DNA from: DATMER01 sp963741305
GTDB lineage: Bacteria; Acidobacteriota; Thermoanaerobaculia; Multivoradales; UBA5704
NCBI GenBank assembly: GCA_963741305.1
Contig: CAVUHL010000003.1
Span: forward strand, 1,426,001 to 1,490,000
DNA: 64,000 nt
Reading direction: 5' to 3'
Shown here: positions 34,688 through 42,793 of the stretch, in pieces
How the letters are laid out: the number at the start of each line of letters is the position of its first letter
How positions within the stretch are numbered: position 1 is the first letter of the stretch
The notes under the pieces: generated by a model
Databases searched by the model: none
What the model was told of the DNA's origin: nothing
The model's input: only the letters and a program-made list of their open reading frames with translations
Position numbers and translations under genes: made by a program

Positions 34688-35542
34688 TTAGCGGACGATC
34701 AGGTGTACGCCGAGGTCCTCGTTCTTGTAGGCCCTCGGCAGAGGAGGAAACGGAGCGGCGTTCTGCACGGCGCGGAGGGCTGCGAGGTCGAACGAATTGT
34801 ACCCGGAAGACTGCTCGACGGTCAGGTCGGTCATGGCGCCGTCGCGGCTGATACGGAAGAAGACCACCGCCTTGACGCCGCTGCCCATGGACGGGCGCGT
34901 CCACTGGGCGTCGATGAGCGACAGCATCCGGTCCAGGTAGTAGGCGTAGGTGAAGTCCGGGTTGTCGAGGCCGCCCACCTCGGAGCCGAAGGCGGTGGTG
35001 CCGAGCGGGTTGCCCTGGGGACCGCCCCGCCGGCCGAGCTGGTCGCCCGTCTCTCCCGGAGCGGTGCCGGAGGTTCCTTCCTCGGTCTTTCCCGATCCTG
35101 CGCGCGAAGTCGCCCCCTTGTCCGGGGTCGGGCTGGACGCTTCAGGAGGCTTGGGCGTCGGCTTGACCGGCTCCGGCTTCTTTTTCTTGTCGCTTTCCGG
35201 ATCTGGGAGGCTGGGCACGTCGTCCGCGGGCTCCGGCTTCGGGGGAGCGGCTTCCGGTTCGGGCGGTGTCTCAGGGGTGGGCGCCGGGGTCTCGGCCGCG
35301 GGCGCGGGGGGTGTCTTGCGCCGCGGCGGAGCGGGGCGGCGGACGCCCAGCGCCTGGGCCGGGATGATCTGCACCGGCACGAACTCCAACGGCGGCGGGG
35401 GGGTCTTGAGGCGCGGCGCCAGCAGGACGACCGCGAGCAGAAGCCCGTGCAGCGCCAGGGCGGCCAGGAAGCTGCGCGCCGCGGCGTTGCGCCCAAATTG
35501 CCTGGAGCGGTCGGCCAGGACTCCGTTCACCTCGCGGCTCAC
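34688..35542 (-). CDS. TolA/TonB-type energy-transducing protein
   Basis: Links the TolQR proton channel to the outer envelope. 284 aa. One membrane anchor (SFLAALALHGLLLAVVLLAP) is followed by a long Pro/Glu/Lys-rich spacer (about residues 60-160) and a TonB-type C-terminal domain (VKAVVFFRISRDGAMTDLTV; LAALRAVQNAAPFPPLP). Position between tolR and tolB makes it the functional TolA. Domain similarity is to TonB_C, so no symbol is given. Confidence 0.9.
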   Translation of the reverse strand: MSREVNGVLADRSRQFGRNAAARSFLAALALHGLLLAVVLLAPRLKTPPPPLEFVPVQIIPAQALGVRRPAPPRRKTPPAPAAETPAPTPETPPEPEAAPPKPEPADDVPSLPDPESDKKKKPEPVKPTPKPPEASSPTPDKGATSRAGSGKTEEGTSGTAPGETGDQLGRRGGPQGNPLGTTAFGSEVGGLDNPDFTYAYYLDRMLSLIDAQWTRPSMGSGVKAVVFFRISRDGAMTDLTVEQSSGYNSFDLAALRAVQNAAPFPPLPRAYKNEDLGVHLIVR

Positions 35543-35543
35543 G

Positions 35544-35978
35544 TCAGCTCCGTCCCTCCTGAGGAGGCCGCTCGGTGATCATCCCCACGCGGACGATCCC
35601 GCCGCGGTGGAGGATGTCGAGCACCTCGATGATCTTGCCGTACGGCACTTCTCGGTCCCCTTTGAGGAAGACGCTCTCGTCCCCCCGGCTCTTGATCTGG
35701 TCGCTGACCCGCTCCACGAGGTCCTCGGTCGCGACCCGGCTCTCCTGGAGATAGACGTTGCCATCCCGGTCAATGGAAACCACGAGCGGATCCTCGACCC
35801 GCATCGGCAGGTTCGTGGCATCGGCGCGGGGGAGGGCGACCTCGACCCCCTGGTGGAGCATGGGCGCCGCGATCATGAAGATGATGAGGAGCACCAGCAT
35901 CACGTCCACCAGGGGCGTGACGTTGATGTCCGCCAGCACCGGATCGTCGTCATCTCCTCCGCCTATATTGAAGGCCAT
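35544..35978 (-). CDS. tolR: Biopolymer transporter TolR/ExbD
   Basis: Proton-channel partner in the inner membrane. 144 aa. One transmembrane helix, DINVTPLVDVMLVLLIIFMI, contains the conserved Asp. The periplasmic domain includes VFLKGDREVPYGKIIEVLD. Start and stop sit within a few bases of its neighbours. ExbD and TolR are separated here only by context. Confidence 0.94.
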   Translation of the reverse strand: MAFNIGGGDDDDPVLADINVTPLVDVMLVLLIIFMIAAPMLHQGVEVALPRADATNLPMRVEDPLVVSIDRDGNVYLQESRVATEDLVERVSDQIKSRGDESVFLKGDREVPYGKIIEVLDILHRGGIVRVGMITERPPQEGRS

Positions 35979-35987
35979 ACCATCCTC

Positions 35988-36704
35988 CTAGGTGAAGTTC
36001 CGCTCGGCCAGGTTGAGGAACTCCAGGATGAAGTCCTCCAGCCGTCCGCGGAGCACGCGCACCCGGTGCGAGAAGTAGTTGTAGCCGATCAGGGCGGGGA
36101 TGGCGGCGGCCAGTCCCGCGGCGGTGTTGATGAGCGCCTCGGAGATGCCGGGGGCCACGGCCACAATGGAGGTCGAGCCGGTGAGGCCGATGTCGCCGAA
36201 GGCGCCCATGATGCCCCAGACCGTGCCGAAGAGGCCGATGAACGGGGTCGCGGCGGCGGTGGTGGCGAGGAACGTGGTCCAGGCGGCGATGTTCTGCAGC
36301 TCCACATGGGCGGAGCGGCCGAGGGTGCGCTGCAGCGCCGGAATTGAGGTAATGCGGTAGACCTTGCGGTCGCCCTCGGGAGCCTGGGCCTTGATCTGGC
36401 TGTCGATCTCGGCGTAGCCGGCCTGGAAGATGCCCACCAGGGGAGAGGCCCGGAGCTTGCCCGCCTGGGCGTTGACCTCGCTGAAGCGCTGGCTGCGGTG
36501 GAAGGCCTCCAGGAACTTCTCGCTCTGCTGGTCGGCGCGGCGGAGCTGGACAAGCTTGCCGATCATGACGGCCCAGGAGCCGAGGGAAAAGAAGACCAGG
36601 ATGGCGAGGATGACCTTCGCCATGGGCCCGGCATCCCAGAAGCGGTCGAGCAGGCTCTGGCCCTGCTCGGGGCCGAGCTGAAACATGAATGCAATCAAAC
36701 CCAT
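35988..36704 (-). CDS. tolQ: Proton channel TolQ/ExbB
   Basis: Inner-membrane channel subunit that powers Tol-Pal. 238 aa from ATG 36704 (GGAAGAG upstream); a start at 36731 is possible. Three membrane segments: AKVILAILVFFSLGSWAVMI, FLATTAAATPFIGLFGTVWG and ISEALINTAAGLAAAIPALI, the last two carrying the family signature GLFGTVWGIM and AAGLAAAIPA. First gene of the Tol set. Confidence 0.95.
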   Translation of the reverse strand: MGLIAFMFQLGPEQGQSLLDRFWDAGPMAKVILAILVFFSLGSWAVMIGKLVQLRRADQQSEKFLEAFHRSQRFSEVNAQAGKLRASPLVGIFQAGYAEIDSQIKAQAPEGDRKVYRITSIPALQRTLGRSAHVELQNIAAWTTFLATTAAATPFIGLFGTVWGIMGAFGDIGLTGSTSIVAVAPGISEALINTAAGLAAAIPALIGYNYFSHRVRVLRGRLEDFILEFLNLAERNFT

Positions 36705-36717
36705 CACTCTCTCTTCC

Positions 36718-37554
36718 TTATACGGAGCCAAGCGGCTGATTGTCCACCGCCGCCGGCTCTTCGGCGACCGGGGGCAGGATGACTTTGTGGCGGCGGAGGA
36801 AATCGTCCCGCGCGGCCTCGACGACCGCGAGGGCCTCGTCCAGGGTATCCACCCAGACAGCCGCGTCGATGTCCGCGGGGGAGGCGTAGCCTCGGGCGAT
36901 GATCTCGTGCTCGATGAAGCTGCGCAGGCCGCGCCACATGGGGCCGACGAAGATCAGGGGCCGGTCCTTGAGCATCTTGACCTGGAGGAGCTGGAACACC
37001 ATCAGGGCTTCCAGGGTGGTGCCGATGCCGCCGTCCACGACGAGATAGGCATGGGAGAGCCGGATGAACTGGTGGAGCCGGGAGAAGAACGTGCTGTGCT
37101 GGGCGACCTCGTCCAGGAACGGGTTGGGTTGCTCCTCCATGGGGAGGAGGATGGTGAGGCCGAACGACCGCGTCTTGTAGCGGTAGGCGCCGGCGCGGGC
37201 CCCTTCGTTGGCGGCGCGCATGAGCCCGGGCCCGCCGCCGGTCACGATGTCGCACCCCATGTAGGACAGGCGCCGGGCTAGCTCCTTGACCTCGCCGTAC
37301 ATGGCGTCGCTCTCCTGCAGGCGGGCGGACCCGAAGATGGCCACCCGGAAGTACCGGCGTTCCATGGGGGCCCTGCGGTCGAGCCAGTTGATGATCCTGT
37401 AGGCCGCGAGGATGCTGCGGTCGAACGCGCGCAGGGCATAGGTCCGGCCTTTGCGGCGCCACCTCTGGGCCGGGGTTTCGCCCTGGGGGGCGGCCGGCTG
37501 GGGGTAGGCGAGAGGACGGCGCTGAGGCGGAGTTTTGGGGGTCGGCGGCATCAC
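36718..37554 (-). CDS. LOG-family protein (TIGR00730-like)
   Basis: 278 aa. Rossmann-like LOG domain with GGGPGLMRAANEGARAG and the second family motif, here VVDGGIGTTLEA in place of PGGxGTxxE. The family includes cytokinin-riboside monophosphate phosphoribohydrolases and nucleotide-binding proteins of unknown role. Because the PGG residues are replaced by DGG, catalytic activity is uncertain. The first 50 residues are Pro/Arg-rich and probably disordered. Lies 13 bp upstream of tolQ, so it is likely co-transcribed. Confidence 0.88.
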   Translation of the reverse strand: MMPPTPKTPPQRRPLAYPQPAAPQGETPAQRWRRKGRTYALRAFDRSILAAYRIINWLDRRAPMERRYFRVAIFGSARLQESDAMYGEVKELARRLSYMGCDIVTGGGPGLMRAANEGARAGAYRYKTRSFGLTILLPMEEQPNPFLDEVAQHSTFFSRLHQFIRLSHAYLVVDGGIGTTLEALMVFQLLQVKMLKDRPLIFVGPMWRGLRSFIEHEIIARGYASPADIDAAVWVDTLDEALAVVEAARDDFLRRHKVILPPVAEEPAAVDNQPLGSV

Positions 37555-37571
37555 GTTGTAAATCGAGGCGC

Positions 37572-37853
37572 TCAGCGCGAGGGAATCCAGATCTTCTGCG
37601 CCGCCACGATTTCGGCGCCTTCGGGGAGGGTCAGGGGCTTGGGGGAGTTGGTGAAAAAGCCGATCCCCTTGTAGCTGGTGAGGTAGTCGTGCCCGCCGGA
37701 CAGGTATCCACCGAGGGCGGAGATCACCAGGGGATCCGTGCTCCGTCCCAGGATCTTGAGGAAGTCGTCCGGCTCCACCCGCACGATCGTACCCGAAGCC
37801 TTGATGGCCTGGACAACCTGCTCTGCCACAACCGCCGCCCCTTCTGGACCCAT
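37572..37853 (-). CDS. Small hypothetical protein
   Basis: 93 aa, starts MGPEGAAVVAEQVVQAIK. Contains LVISALGGYLSGGHDYLTSY and ends AEIVAAQKIWIPSR. Moderately hydrophobic, no signal peptide. Not recognised. Ends 17 bp before the LOG gene and may lead the LOG-Tol operon. Confidence 0.7.
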   Translation of the reverse strand: MGPEGAAVVAEQVVQAIKASGTIVRVEPDDFLKILGRSTDPLVISALGGYLSGGHDYLTSYKGIGFFTNSPKPLTLPEGAEIVAAQKIWIPSR

Positions 37854-37977
37854 CGCCCCATTCTCCTTTTCAGCCGCGCCCCGACACCGGGCCGTCCCGG
37901 GTATCTTATTGGATTTGTTGGATGAGTGCAGGTGGGCGGTGTCCTGCTAGACTATGCGGCATAGGAGCTCCGCCATC

Positions 37978-38400
37978 ATGGTGACCCGAAAAGTCGAGCT
38001 GACCGAAGAACAGAACGAGACGCTCGAGCAGATCGCTGCCTCTCAGGGCCGGTCCGTCGCGGACCTGATCCGGACCGGCGTGGACGTGCTGCTCAAGGAC
38101 GTGACCAGGAGCGGCTCCGGGCGGGCACGAAGCCTTTCCCAGAGAGAGTCCGAGCTCCTGCTCGGCATCAACCGGGGTCTGCCCGGCGACCAGGAGGAGA
38201 GATACCGGGAGCTCATGACCCGGCGCCGGACCGGCAGCCTGGCTGCCGAGGAACACCAGGAGCTTCTACGGCTGACTGACGAAGCGGAGCGGTTGCAGGC
38301 CGAGCGCATCGAACGTCTTGCCGAGCTTGCGCGCCTCCGGGCCAAGCCGCTCGTCGCCTTGATGGAGGAGTTGGGGGTCCAACCCTCTCCGAATGCCTGA
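37978..38400 (+). CDS. Putative ribbon-helix-helix antitoxin-like protein
   Basis: 140 aa from ATG 37978, with AGGAG 11 bases upstream. The N-terminus (MVTRKVELTEEQNETLEQIA) and SVADLIRTGVDVLLKD look like a ribbon-helix-helix/CopG-type DNA-binding fold. The rest is a charged helix (RYRELMTRRRTGSLAAEEH, then QELLRLTDEAERLQAERIER). Proteins of this shape often precede an HNH nuclease gene. Here the overlapping downstream frame retains only the end of such a partner, so this gene is probably an orphan. Assignment is by recall of family shape, not search. Confidence 0.6.
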   Translation: MVTRKVELTEEQNETLEQIAASQGRSVADLIRTGVDVLLKDVTRSGSGRARSLSQRESELLLGINRGLPGDQEERYRELMTRRRTGSLAAEEHQELLRLTDEAERLQAERIERLAELARLRAKPLVALMEELGVQPSPNA

Positions 38401-38524
38401 GGGCCGCCCCGGGAGCGAGCAGAGGGAGGCGGTCCGGCTGAACCGGCCCGGGCTCGTCAACCTCCGTCGGGCTCTTGTCCGATGCGGCGAGCACCCGCCC
38501 CGGGAGCTTGCCGCCCCGGGCTAG
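38393..38524 (+). pseudogene. Remnant of an HNH-endonuclease partner (internal deletion)
   Basis: ATG 38393 overlaps the antitoxin-like stop, the place where the partner gene would begin. The 43-codon frame reads MPEGRPGSEQREAVRLNRPG, then LVNLRRALVRCGEHPPREL. The second half resembles the C-terminal tail of small HNH endonucleases (LNRPxxVxxRR...). The CxxC zinc knuckle and the HNH core expected in between are absent, so an internal deletion is the simplest reading. Confidence 0.5.
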
Positions 38525-38657
38525 TACCTCGTCAGAGTCCGAGTGACGGATAGCGTTCATGTAGGGGCGGCCCTTGTGGCCGCCCTCCGGAAGGGCACCC
38601 ACAAGGGGCGCCCCTACAGAGGGACGATCCATCTTTTCCGGCGTGACAGGGTACTAG
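38521..38657. repeat. Nested palindromic repeat with GTAGGGGCG core
   Basis: Imperfect 26-bp arms (38560-38585 and 38593-38618) of the TGTAGGGGCGGCC type form a tight hairpin. An outer pair, CTAGTACC near 38521 and GGTACTAG ending at 38657, flanks it. Related in sequence to the repeats at 31294-31348 and 58528-58642. Confidence 0.8.
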
Positions 38658-38663
38658 GGTGCG

Positions 38664-39167
38664 CATGGCGCTCCCCGGCGTGCGCACGCCGTTTTCGTCG
38701 GGGAGAAGACGCCCCCCTGCGTTGACGACGCGCTCCCCGATGTCCGCATGCAGCCAACGCAGGGGAGAGAGGCTTTCCCCCACGCCTACGGCGCGCTCCC
38801 TGACGTCCGCGGGCCGCCAACACTGGGGAGAGGCTCCTCCCCGCGAGGGAGAACACCGCTCCCGTACGTGTGCAAGCCGCCAGCTCGGGGGCTGGCGCGC
38901 TCCCCGACGTGCCCGAGCTGCCCGCCTGGGCCTCTCACCCAACCCGCGGGTAGAACGTTGCAACCCGGCTCCGGAATGTTTCAACCGGCGGGTTGAACGT
39001 TGTAACCCGCCGGTTGGCCGTCCCAACCCGCGGGTTGAATCATTCCAGCCGGCTCCCGAATGATTCCGGAACGTTCGCGAATGATTCCACCCGGCGGTTT
39101 GCCTCCTCAACCCGCGGGGGGAATGTTGCCGGTCCCGGGTTTGGCGTCCCGCGGACACGGTAGAATG
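38664..39167. repeat. 21-bp-period degenerate array B (24 units)
   Basis: Twenty-four units of exactly 21 bp, no indel over 504 bp (starts 38664, 38685 ... 39126, 39147). The first half has a GCGCTCCCCGA-like core. The second half, from 38937, has an AACCCGCGGGTT core. Small dyads alternate about every 10.5 bp; centres are at 39030.5 (AACCCGCGGGTT), 39041 (GAATCATTC), 39050.5 (AGCCGGCT), 39062 (GAATGATTC), 39072.5 (GAACGTTC) and 39083 (GAATGATTC). Units are degenerate and there are no constant-repeat/variable-spacer blocks, so this is not CRISPR. It ends 9 bp before the EamA start and so contains that gene's promoter region. Confidence 0.95.
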
Positions 39168-39176
39168 CTTCCCCGG

Positions 39177-40091
39177 ATGTCCATAGCCAATCCCGAGCCG
39201 GGTCGCTCGCGCGCCGGGGCGATCCTGGCGGCGCTGTTCGCGGTCGTGGTGTGGGGCGCCTCGTTCATTGCGACCAAGATCGCGGTGGGGGAGGCCGCCC
39301 CGCTCACGGTCGTGTGGCTGCGCTTTGGAATGGGCGTGGCGGTGATGGGAGTCGTCGTGCTCGCCCGCCGGCAGCTCTCCCTGCCCGCGAAGGGGGACCT
39401 CGCCTACTTCGCCCTGCTCGGCTTCCTCGGGATCGCCTTCCACCAATGGCTCCAGTCCAACGGGCTGGTGACCTCCCAGGCGAGCACGACTTCCTGGATC
39501 GTGGCCTCGACTCCGATCTTCATGGCCATCCTGGGCTGGATGGTGCTGGGTGAGGGGGTGAAGCCTCTGGCCGCCGTGGGGATCGCGGTGGCGGCCTTCG
39601 GAGTGCTGGTGGTGGCCACGCGCGGCAACCTCTCCTCGCTGGCTGCGGGCCGCCTCGGCGCGCCGGGGGACTGGCTGATCGTTGCCAGCGCTCCCAACTG
39701 GGCGGTCTTCTCGGTGCTCTCCCGGCGGGGGCTCAAGCGCTACCCCTCGGCGGGCATGATGTTCTGGGTGATGACGTTCGGCTGGCTGCTGAGCGGTTTC
39801 CTTTTTTTGGCCGGTCCGGGGATCTCGGACATTTCGCGGCTGACCACACGCGGGTGGATGGCCGTGGTCTTCCTTGGCGTTTTCTGCTCGGGGCTGGCCT
39901 ACGTCTTCTGGTACGACGCGCTCAGCCGGCTGCCTTCCTCGCAGGTAGGGACCTTCCTCTACATCGAGCCGCTGGTCACGGTCGCGATCGCCGCCTCGAT
40001 GCTCGGCGAGAAGCTGACCGTCCCCACCCTGGCCGGCGGCCTCGCGATCTTGATAGGAGTATGGATGGTGAGCTTGCGGAGCCCGTCATGA
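39177..40091 (+). CDS. EamA/DMT-family transporter
   Basis: Ten-helix metabolite exporter of the drug/metabolite transporter superfamily. 304 aa from ATG 39177; the frame is open further upstream only because it runs through array B. Two EamA halves are visible: VVWGASFIATKIAVGEAAPL at the start of the first, VFLGVFCSGLAYVFWYDALS and LYIEPLVTVAIAASMLGEKL in the second. There is no good ribosome-binding site. A TAGAAT hexamer at 39161-39166 lies only 10 bases before the ATG, which would give a near-leaderless mRNA. Overlaps the next gene by 4 bp. The substrate may relate to that enzyme (inference). Confidence 0.93.
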   Translation: MSIANPEPGRSRAGAILAALFAVVVWGASFIATKIAVGEAAPLTVVWLRFGMGVAVMGVVVLARRQLSLPAKGDLAYFALLGFLGIAFHQWLQSNGLVTSQASTTSWIVASTPIFMAILGWMVLGEGVKPLAAVGIAVAAFGVLVVATRGNLSSLAAGRLGAPGDWLIVASAPNWAVFSVLSRRGLKRYPSAGMMFWVMTFGWLLSGFLFLAGPGISDISRLTTRGWMAVVFLGVFCSGLAYVFWYDALSRLPSSQVGTFLYIEPLVTVAIAASMLGEKLTVPTLAGGLAILIGVWMVSLRSPS

Positions 40092-41659
40092 CTGCCATTC
40101 GGTTCAAAATTGCGAGCGAGGCGTCCGAGCTCGAGCAGATCCACCGGCTCAACCACGCCACGTTCGCCGAGGAGATCCCGCAGCACCCCCGCAACGGCGA
40201 CGGGGTCCTGATCGACAGGTTCCACGACCAGAACACATACGTGATCGCCCTCGACGGAGACCAGCTGTCCGGCATGCTCGCGGTGCGGACGAACCGCCCG
40301 TTTTCGCTCGACACGAAGGTCCCGGAGCTCGACAGCCATCTTCCCGAAGGCCGTTCCGTTTGCGAGGTCCGGCTCCTTGCCGTCGCGAGCGAGCGCCGGA
40401 GGGGGTCCGTGTTCCGCGGGCTGATGCGCCTCGTGACGCAGCACTGCCTCAGCCAGGGTTTCGACACGGCCGTGATCTCCGCGACGGTCCGCCAGCTCAA
40501 GCTGTATGGCCACATGGGCTTCAAGCCATTCGGTCCCCTGGTGGGCACGCCGGAGGCGCAGTTCCAGCCGATGTACCTGACGCTCGAGGACGCGCGGGAG
40601 CGCTGGCGTGCCTTCGAGCCCGCAAGGGTGCGGCTCCTGCCCGGCCCTTTGAGCGTCCATCCCACCGTCCGGCGGGCTCTCGCAAGGCCATCCATCCCGC
40701 ACCGCTGCGGCGAGTTCGCCGCGATGCTGCGCGAGGTGAAGGCGCGGCTGCGCGAGCTGGCTGGAACGGAGCGGGTCAGCCTGCTCTTCGGCAGCGGCAC
40801 CCTCGCGAACGACGCCGTGGCCGCACAGATCTCGCGGGAGGGCCGTATCGGAGACATTGGCTTGATCCTCGTCAACGGCGAGTTCGGCGAACGGCTGTGC
40901 GACCACGCCCGCCGCTTCGGGCTCGCTCATTCGGCCCTGCGGACGGAGTGGGGGAGCGTGTTCGACTATGAGCACGTGGACGACCTCGTGGCACAGGCGG
41001 ATTGCGGCTGGGTCTGGGCCGTCCACTGCGAGACGTCGACCGGGGTCCTCAACGATCTCGACATCCTGAGGAGCATCTGCCGGCACCGGGGCAAGCGGCT
41101 GTACCTGGACTGCATCAGCTCGATCGGCACGGTGCCCGTGAATCTTTCCGGCGTCCGTCTCGCCTCGGGCGTCAGCGGCAAAGGGCTCGGGTCCTTCGCC
41201 GGGGTGTCGATGGTGTTTCACGACCACGCGATCGAGCCCGCGCCGGACCTGCCCAGGTACCTGGACCTCGGCTGTTATGGACAGGAGGACGAAGTCCCGT
41301 ACACCGTCTGCTCGAACCTGATCGCAGCGCTGCGGGCGGCGCTCGACCGCCAACGGTTCGAAGAAAGGTTCTCCCACGTCGCTGGCCTGGCGTCATGGCT
41401 CCGCGCCTCTCTTCGGGACCGAGGCCTGTGCATCCTGGCTCCGGACGCCCATGCCTCACCGGCGGTCACGACGATCGTGCTCCCTCCCGAGGTGCGGTCG
41501 TGCCGGGTCGGCAGCGCTCTGGAGGAAAGGGGGTACGAGCTCAGCTACTCCAGCTCCTACCTCCGCGAGCGGAACTGGATCCAGATCTGTCTCATGGGAG
41601 AGCACGGGCGCGAGGAGCTCGCGTCCTTGCCCCGGCTTCTGAAGGCCGCGGCAGAATGA
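40088..41659 (+). CDS. Fusion protein: GNAT acetyltransferase + class V aminotransferase
   Basis: 523 aa from ATG 40088. Residues about 1-185 form an N-acetyltransferase-like domain (LEQIHRLNHATFAEEIPQHP, VCEVRLLAVASERRRGSVFR, LKLYGHMGFKPFGP). Residues about 190-523 form a PLP-dependent fold-type I domain of class V: RLLPGPLSVHPTVRRAL, LLFGSGTLANDAVAAQ, VHCETSTGVLNDLD, LYLDCISSIGTVPVNLSG, and SGVSGKGLGS with the presumed PLP lysine at 365. The C-terminal half resembles alanine-glyoxylate or 2-aminoethylphosphonate transaminases. The fusion is unusual and its reaction cannot be read. Overlap with the EamA gene suggests a synthesis/export pair. Confidence 0.88.
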   Translation: MTAIRFKIASEASELEQIHRLNHATFAEEIPQHPRNGDGVLIDRFHDQNTYVIALDGDQLSGMLAVRTNRPFSLDTKVPELDSHLPEGRSVCEVRLLAVASERRRGSVFRGLMRLVTQHCLSQGFDTAVISATVRQLKLYGHMGFKPFGPLVGTPEAQFQPMYLTLEDARERWRAFEPARVRLLPGPLSVHPTVRRALARPSIPHRCGEFAAMLREVKARLRELAGTERVSLLFGSGTLANDAVAAQISREGRIGDIGLILVNGEFGERLCDHARRFGLAHSALRTEWGSVFDYEHVDDLVAQADCGWVWAVHCETSTGVLNDLDILRSICRHRGKRLYLDCISSIGTVPVNLSGVRLASGVSGKGLGSFAGVSMVFHDHAIEPAPDLPRYLDLGCYGQEDEVPYTVCSNLIAALRAALDRQRFEERFSHVAGLASWLRASLRDRGLCILAPDAHASPAVTTIVLPPEVRSCRVGSALEERGYELSYSSSYLRERNWIQICLMGEHGREELASLPRLLKAAAE

Positions 41660-41665
41660 GCGGCA

Positions 41666-41800
41666 TTTTTCCTGGGACCGCCGGCATCCTGCCGGCATTG
41701 TCCGGAGGAATCAGCCGGAACGGCCGACAATGCAAGAAGGACGGGCCTTCGGCCCGATGTCTCAAGAATGCCGGCAGGATGCCGGCGGTCCCAGGAAAAA
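41666..41800. repeat. Perfect 34-bp inverted repeat (REP-like/MITE-like)
   Basis: Arms 41666-41699 and 41767-41800 are exact reverse complements with core GGGACCGCCGGCATCCTGCC, separated by 67 bp that hold further small dyads. Lies between the aminotransferase stop and the phosphoesterase start. No ORF. Confidence 0.9.
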
Positions 41801-41828
41801 ACCCCTGGTTTGCCATAAAGGTCAGTCT

Positions 41829-42671
41829 ATGAATCGCCGCCAGTTCCTCCGCTTGAGTGCCACCGCGGCCGCCGCCGCGGCCGGGGTCGGGATGTATACG
41901 TGGCAGGTCGAGCCGCATTGGGTGGAAGTCGTGAAGCGGGATCTCCCGATCGGCGGGCTGCCGCCGGAGCTGGCCGGGGCGCGCATGGTGCAGATCAGCG
42001 ACATTCACGTGGGGCCGCGAGTCAGCGACGAATACCTGATCGATTGCCTCCGGAGGGTGGCGGACCTCCGGCCTGACTTGCTTGTGATCACCGGCGACTT
42101 CCTCAGCTACAGCCATGAGGCGGGGGAGGCTCAGTACGAGCAGCTCCGGCGCGTGCTCTCGCATCTTCCTCATGGACGTCTGGGGACGGTGGGAATCCTC
42201 GGCAATCACGATTACGGCCGGGCGTGGTCCGAGCCCGATGTGGCTTTGCGCGTGATGGCCGAGGCGGAGCGGGCGGGGATCCGGATGCTCCGCAACTCGT
42301 GCGCCACGGTGCAGGGGCTCGACCTCATCGGCGTCGACGACCTCTGGGCGGAGCATTCCGACACAAGGCGGGCCTTGGAGCAGCGCCGCAGCGAGGCGGC
42401 GGTAGTCCTCTGCCACAACCCCGACGCCATGGACGAGCTGGACTGGGGCGGCTACCGCGGCTGGATTCTCGCCGGCCATACTCACGGCGGGCAGTGCAAG
42501 CCGCCCTTCCTACCGCCGCCCATGCTTCCGGTCCGGAACGCCCGCTACACCGCGGGCGAGATTCCCCTCTCCGAAGGCCGCCGCCTTTACATCAACCGCG
42601 GGCTCGGGCATCTCCTCCAGGTGCGTTTCAACGTGCGCCCGGAGATCACGGCGTTCACGCTGGTGAAATAG
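41829..42671 (+). CDS. Exported metallophosphoesterase (twin-arginine signal)
   Basis: Calcineurin-like phosphoesterase, 280 aa from ATG 41829. The N-terminus MNRRQFLRLSATAAAAAAG is a twin-arginine export signal. Metal-binding motifs are all present: QISDIHVGPRV (DxH), VITGDFL (GD), GNHD and GHTHGGQ. Similar to YkuE/YaeI-type UDP-2,3-diacylglucosamine-like or other membrane-facing phosphoesterases; substrate unknown. Confidence 0.93.
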   Translation: MNRRQFLRLSATAAAAAAGVGMYTWQVEPHWVEVVKRDLPIGGLPPELAGARMVQISDIHVGPRVSDEYLIDCLRRVADLRPDLLVITGDFLSYSHEAGEAQYEQLRRVLSHLPHGRLGTVGILGNHDYGRAWSEPDVALRVMAEAERAGIRMLRNSCATVQGLDLIGVDDLWAEHSDTRRALEQRRSEAAVVLCHNPDAMDELDWGGYRGWILAGHTHGGQCKPPFLPPPMLPVRNARYTAGEIPLSEGRRLYINRGLGHLLQVRFNVRPEITAFTLVK

Positions 42672-42793
42672 ATCTGTCAATCCTTCCGTAGGGAATACTC
42701 GCTTTTGCGGAAACGTTGATTGGAGCGAGCCGCCGGGAAGGTCTGCGGCTCTCATTCGAACAACGAAGCACTTCTCAGAAGGAGAGCAACTCC

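Noticed and set aside
38664..39167. Array B (and likewise A and C) as CRISPR arrays
   Set aside because: There is no constant repeat alternating with unique spacers, the period is only 21 bp, units are all degenerate, and no cas gene is present in the window.
38532..39446. Long open frame on the minus strand through array B encoding heptapeptide repeats
   Set aside because: A 21-bp period keeps several frames open by chance in G+C-rich DNA. The frame runs antisense into the EamA gene, lacks a convincing start, and array C with similar structure is frame-broken.
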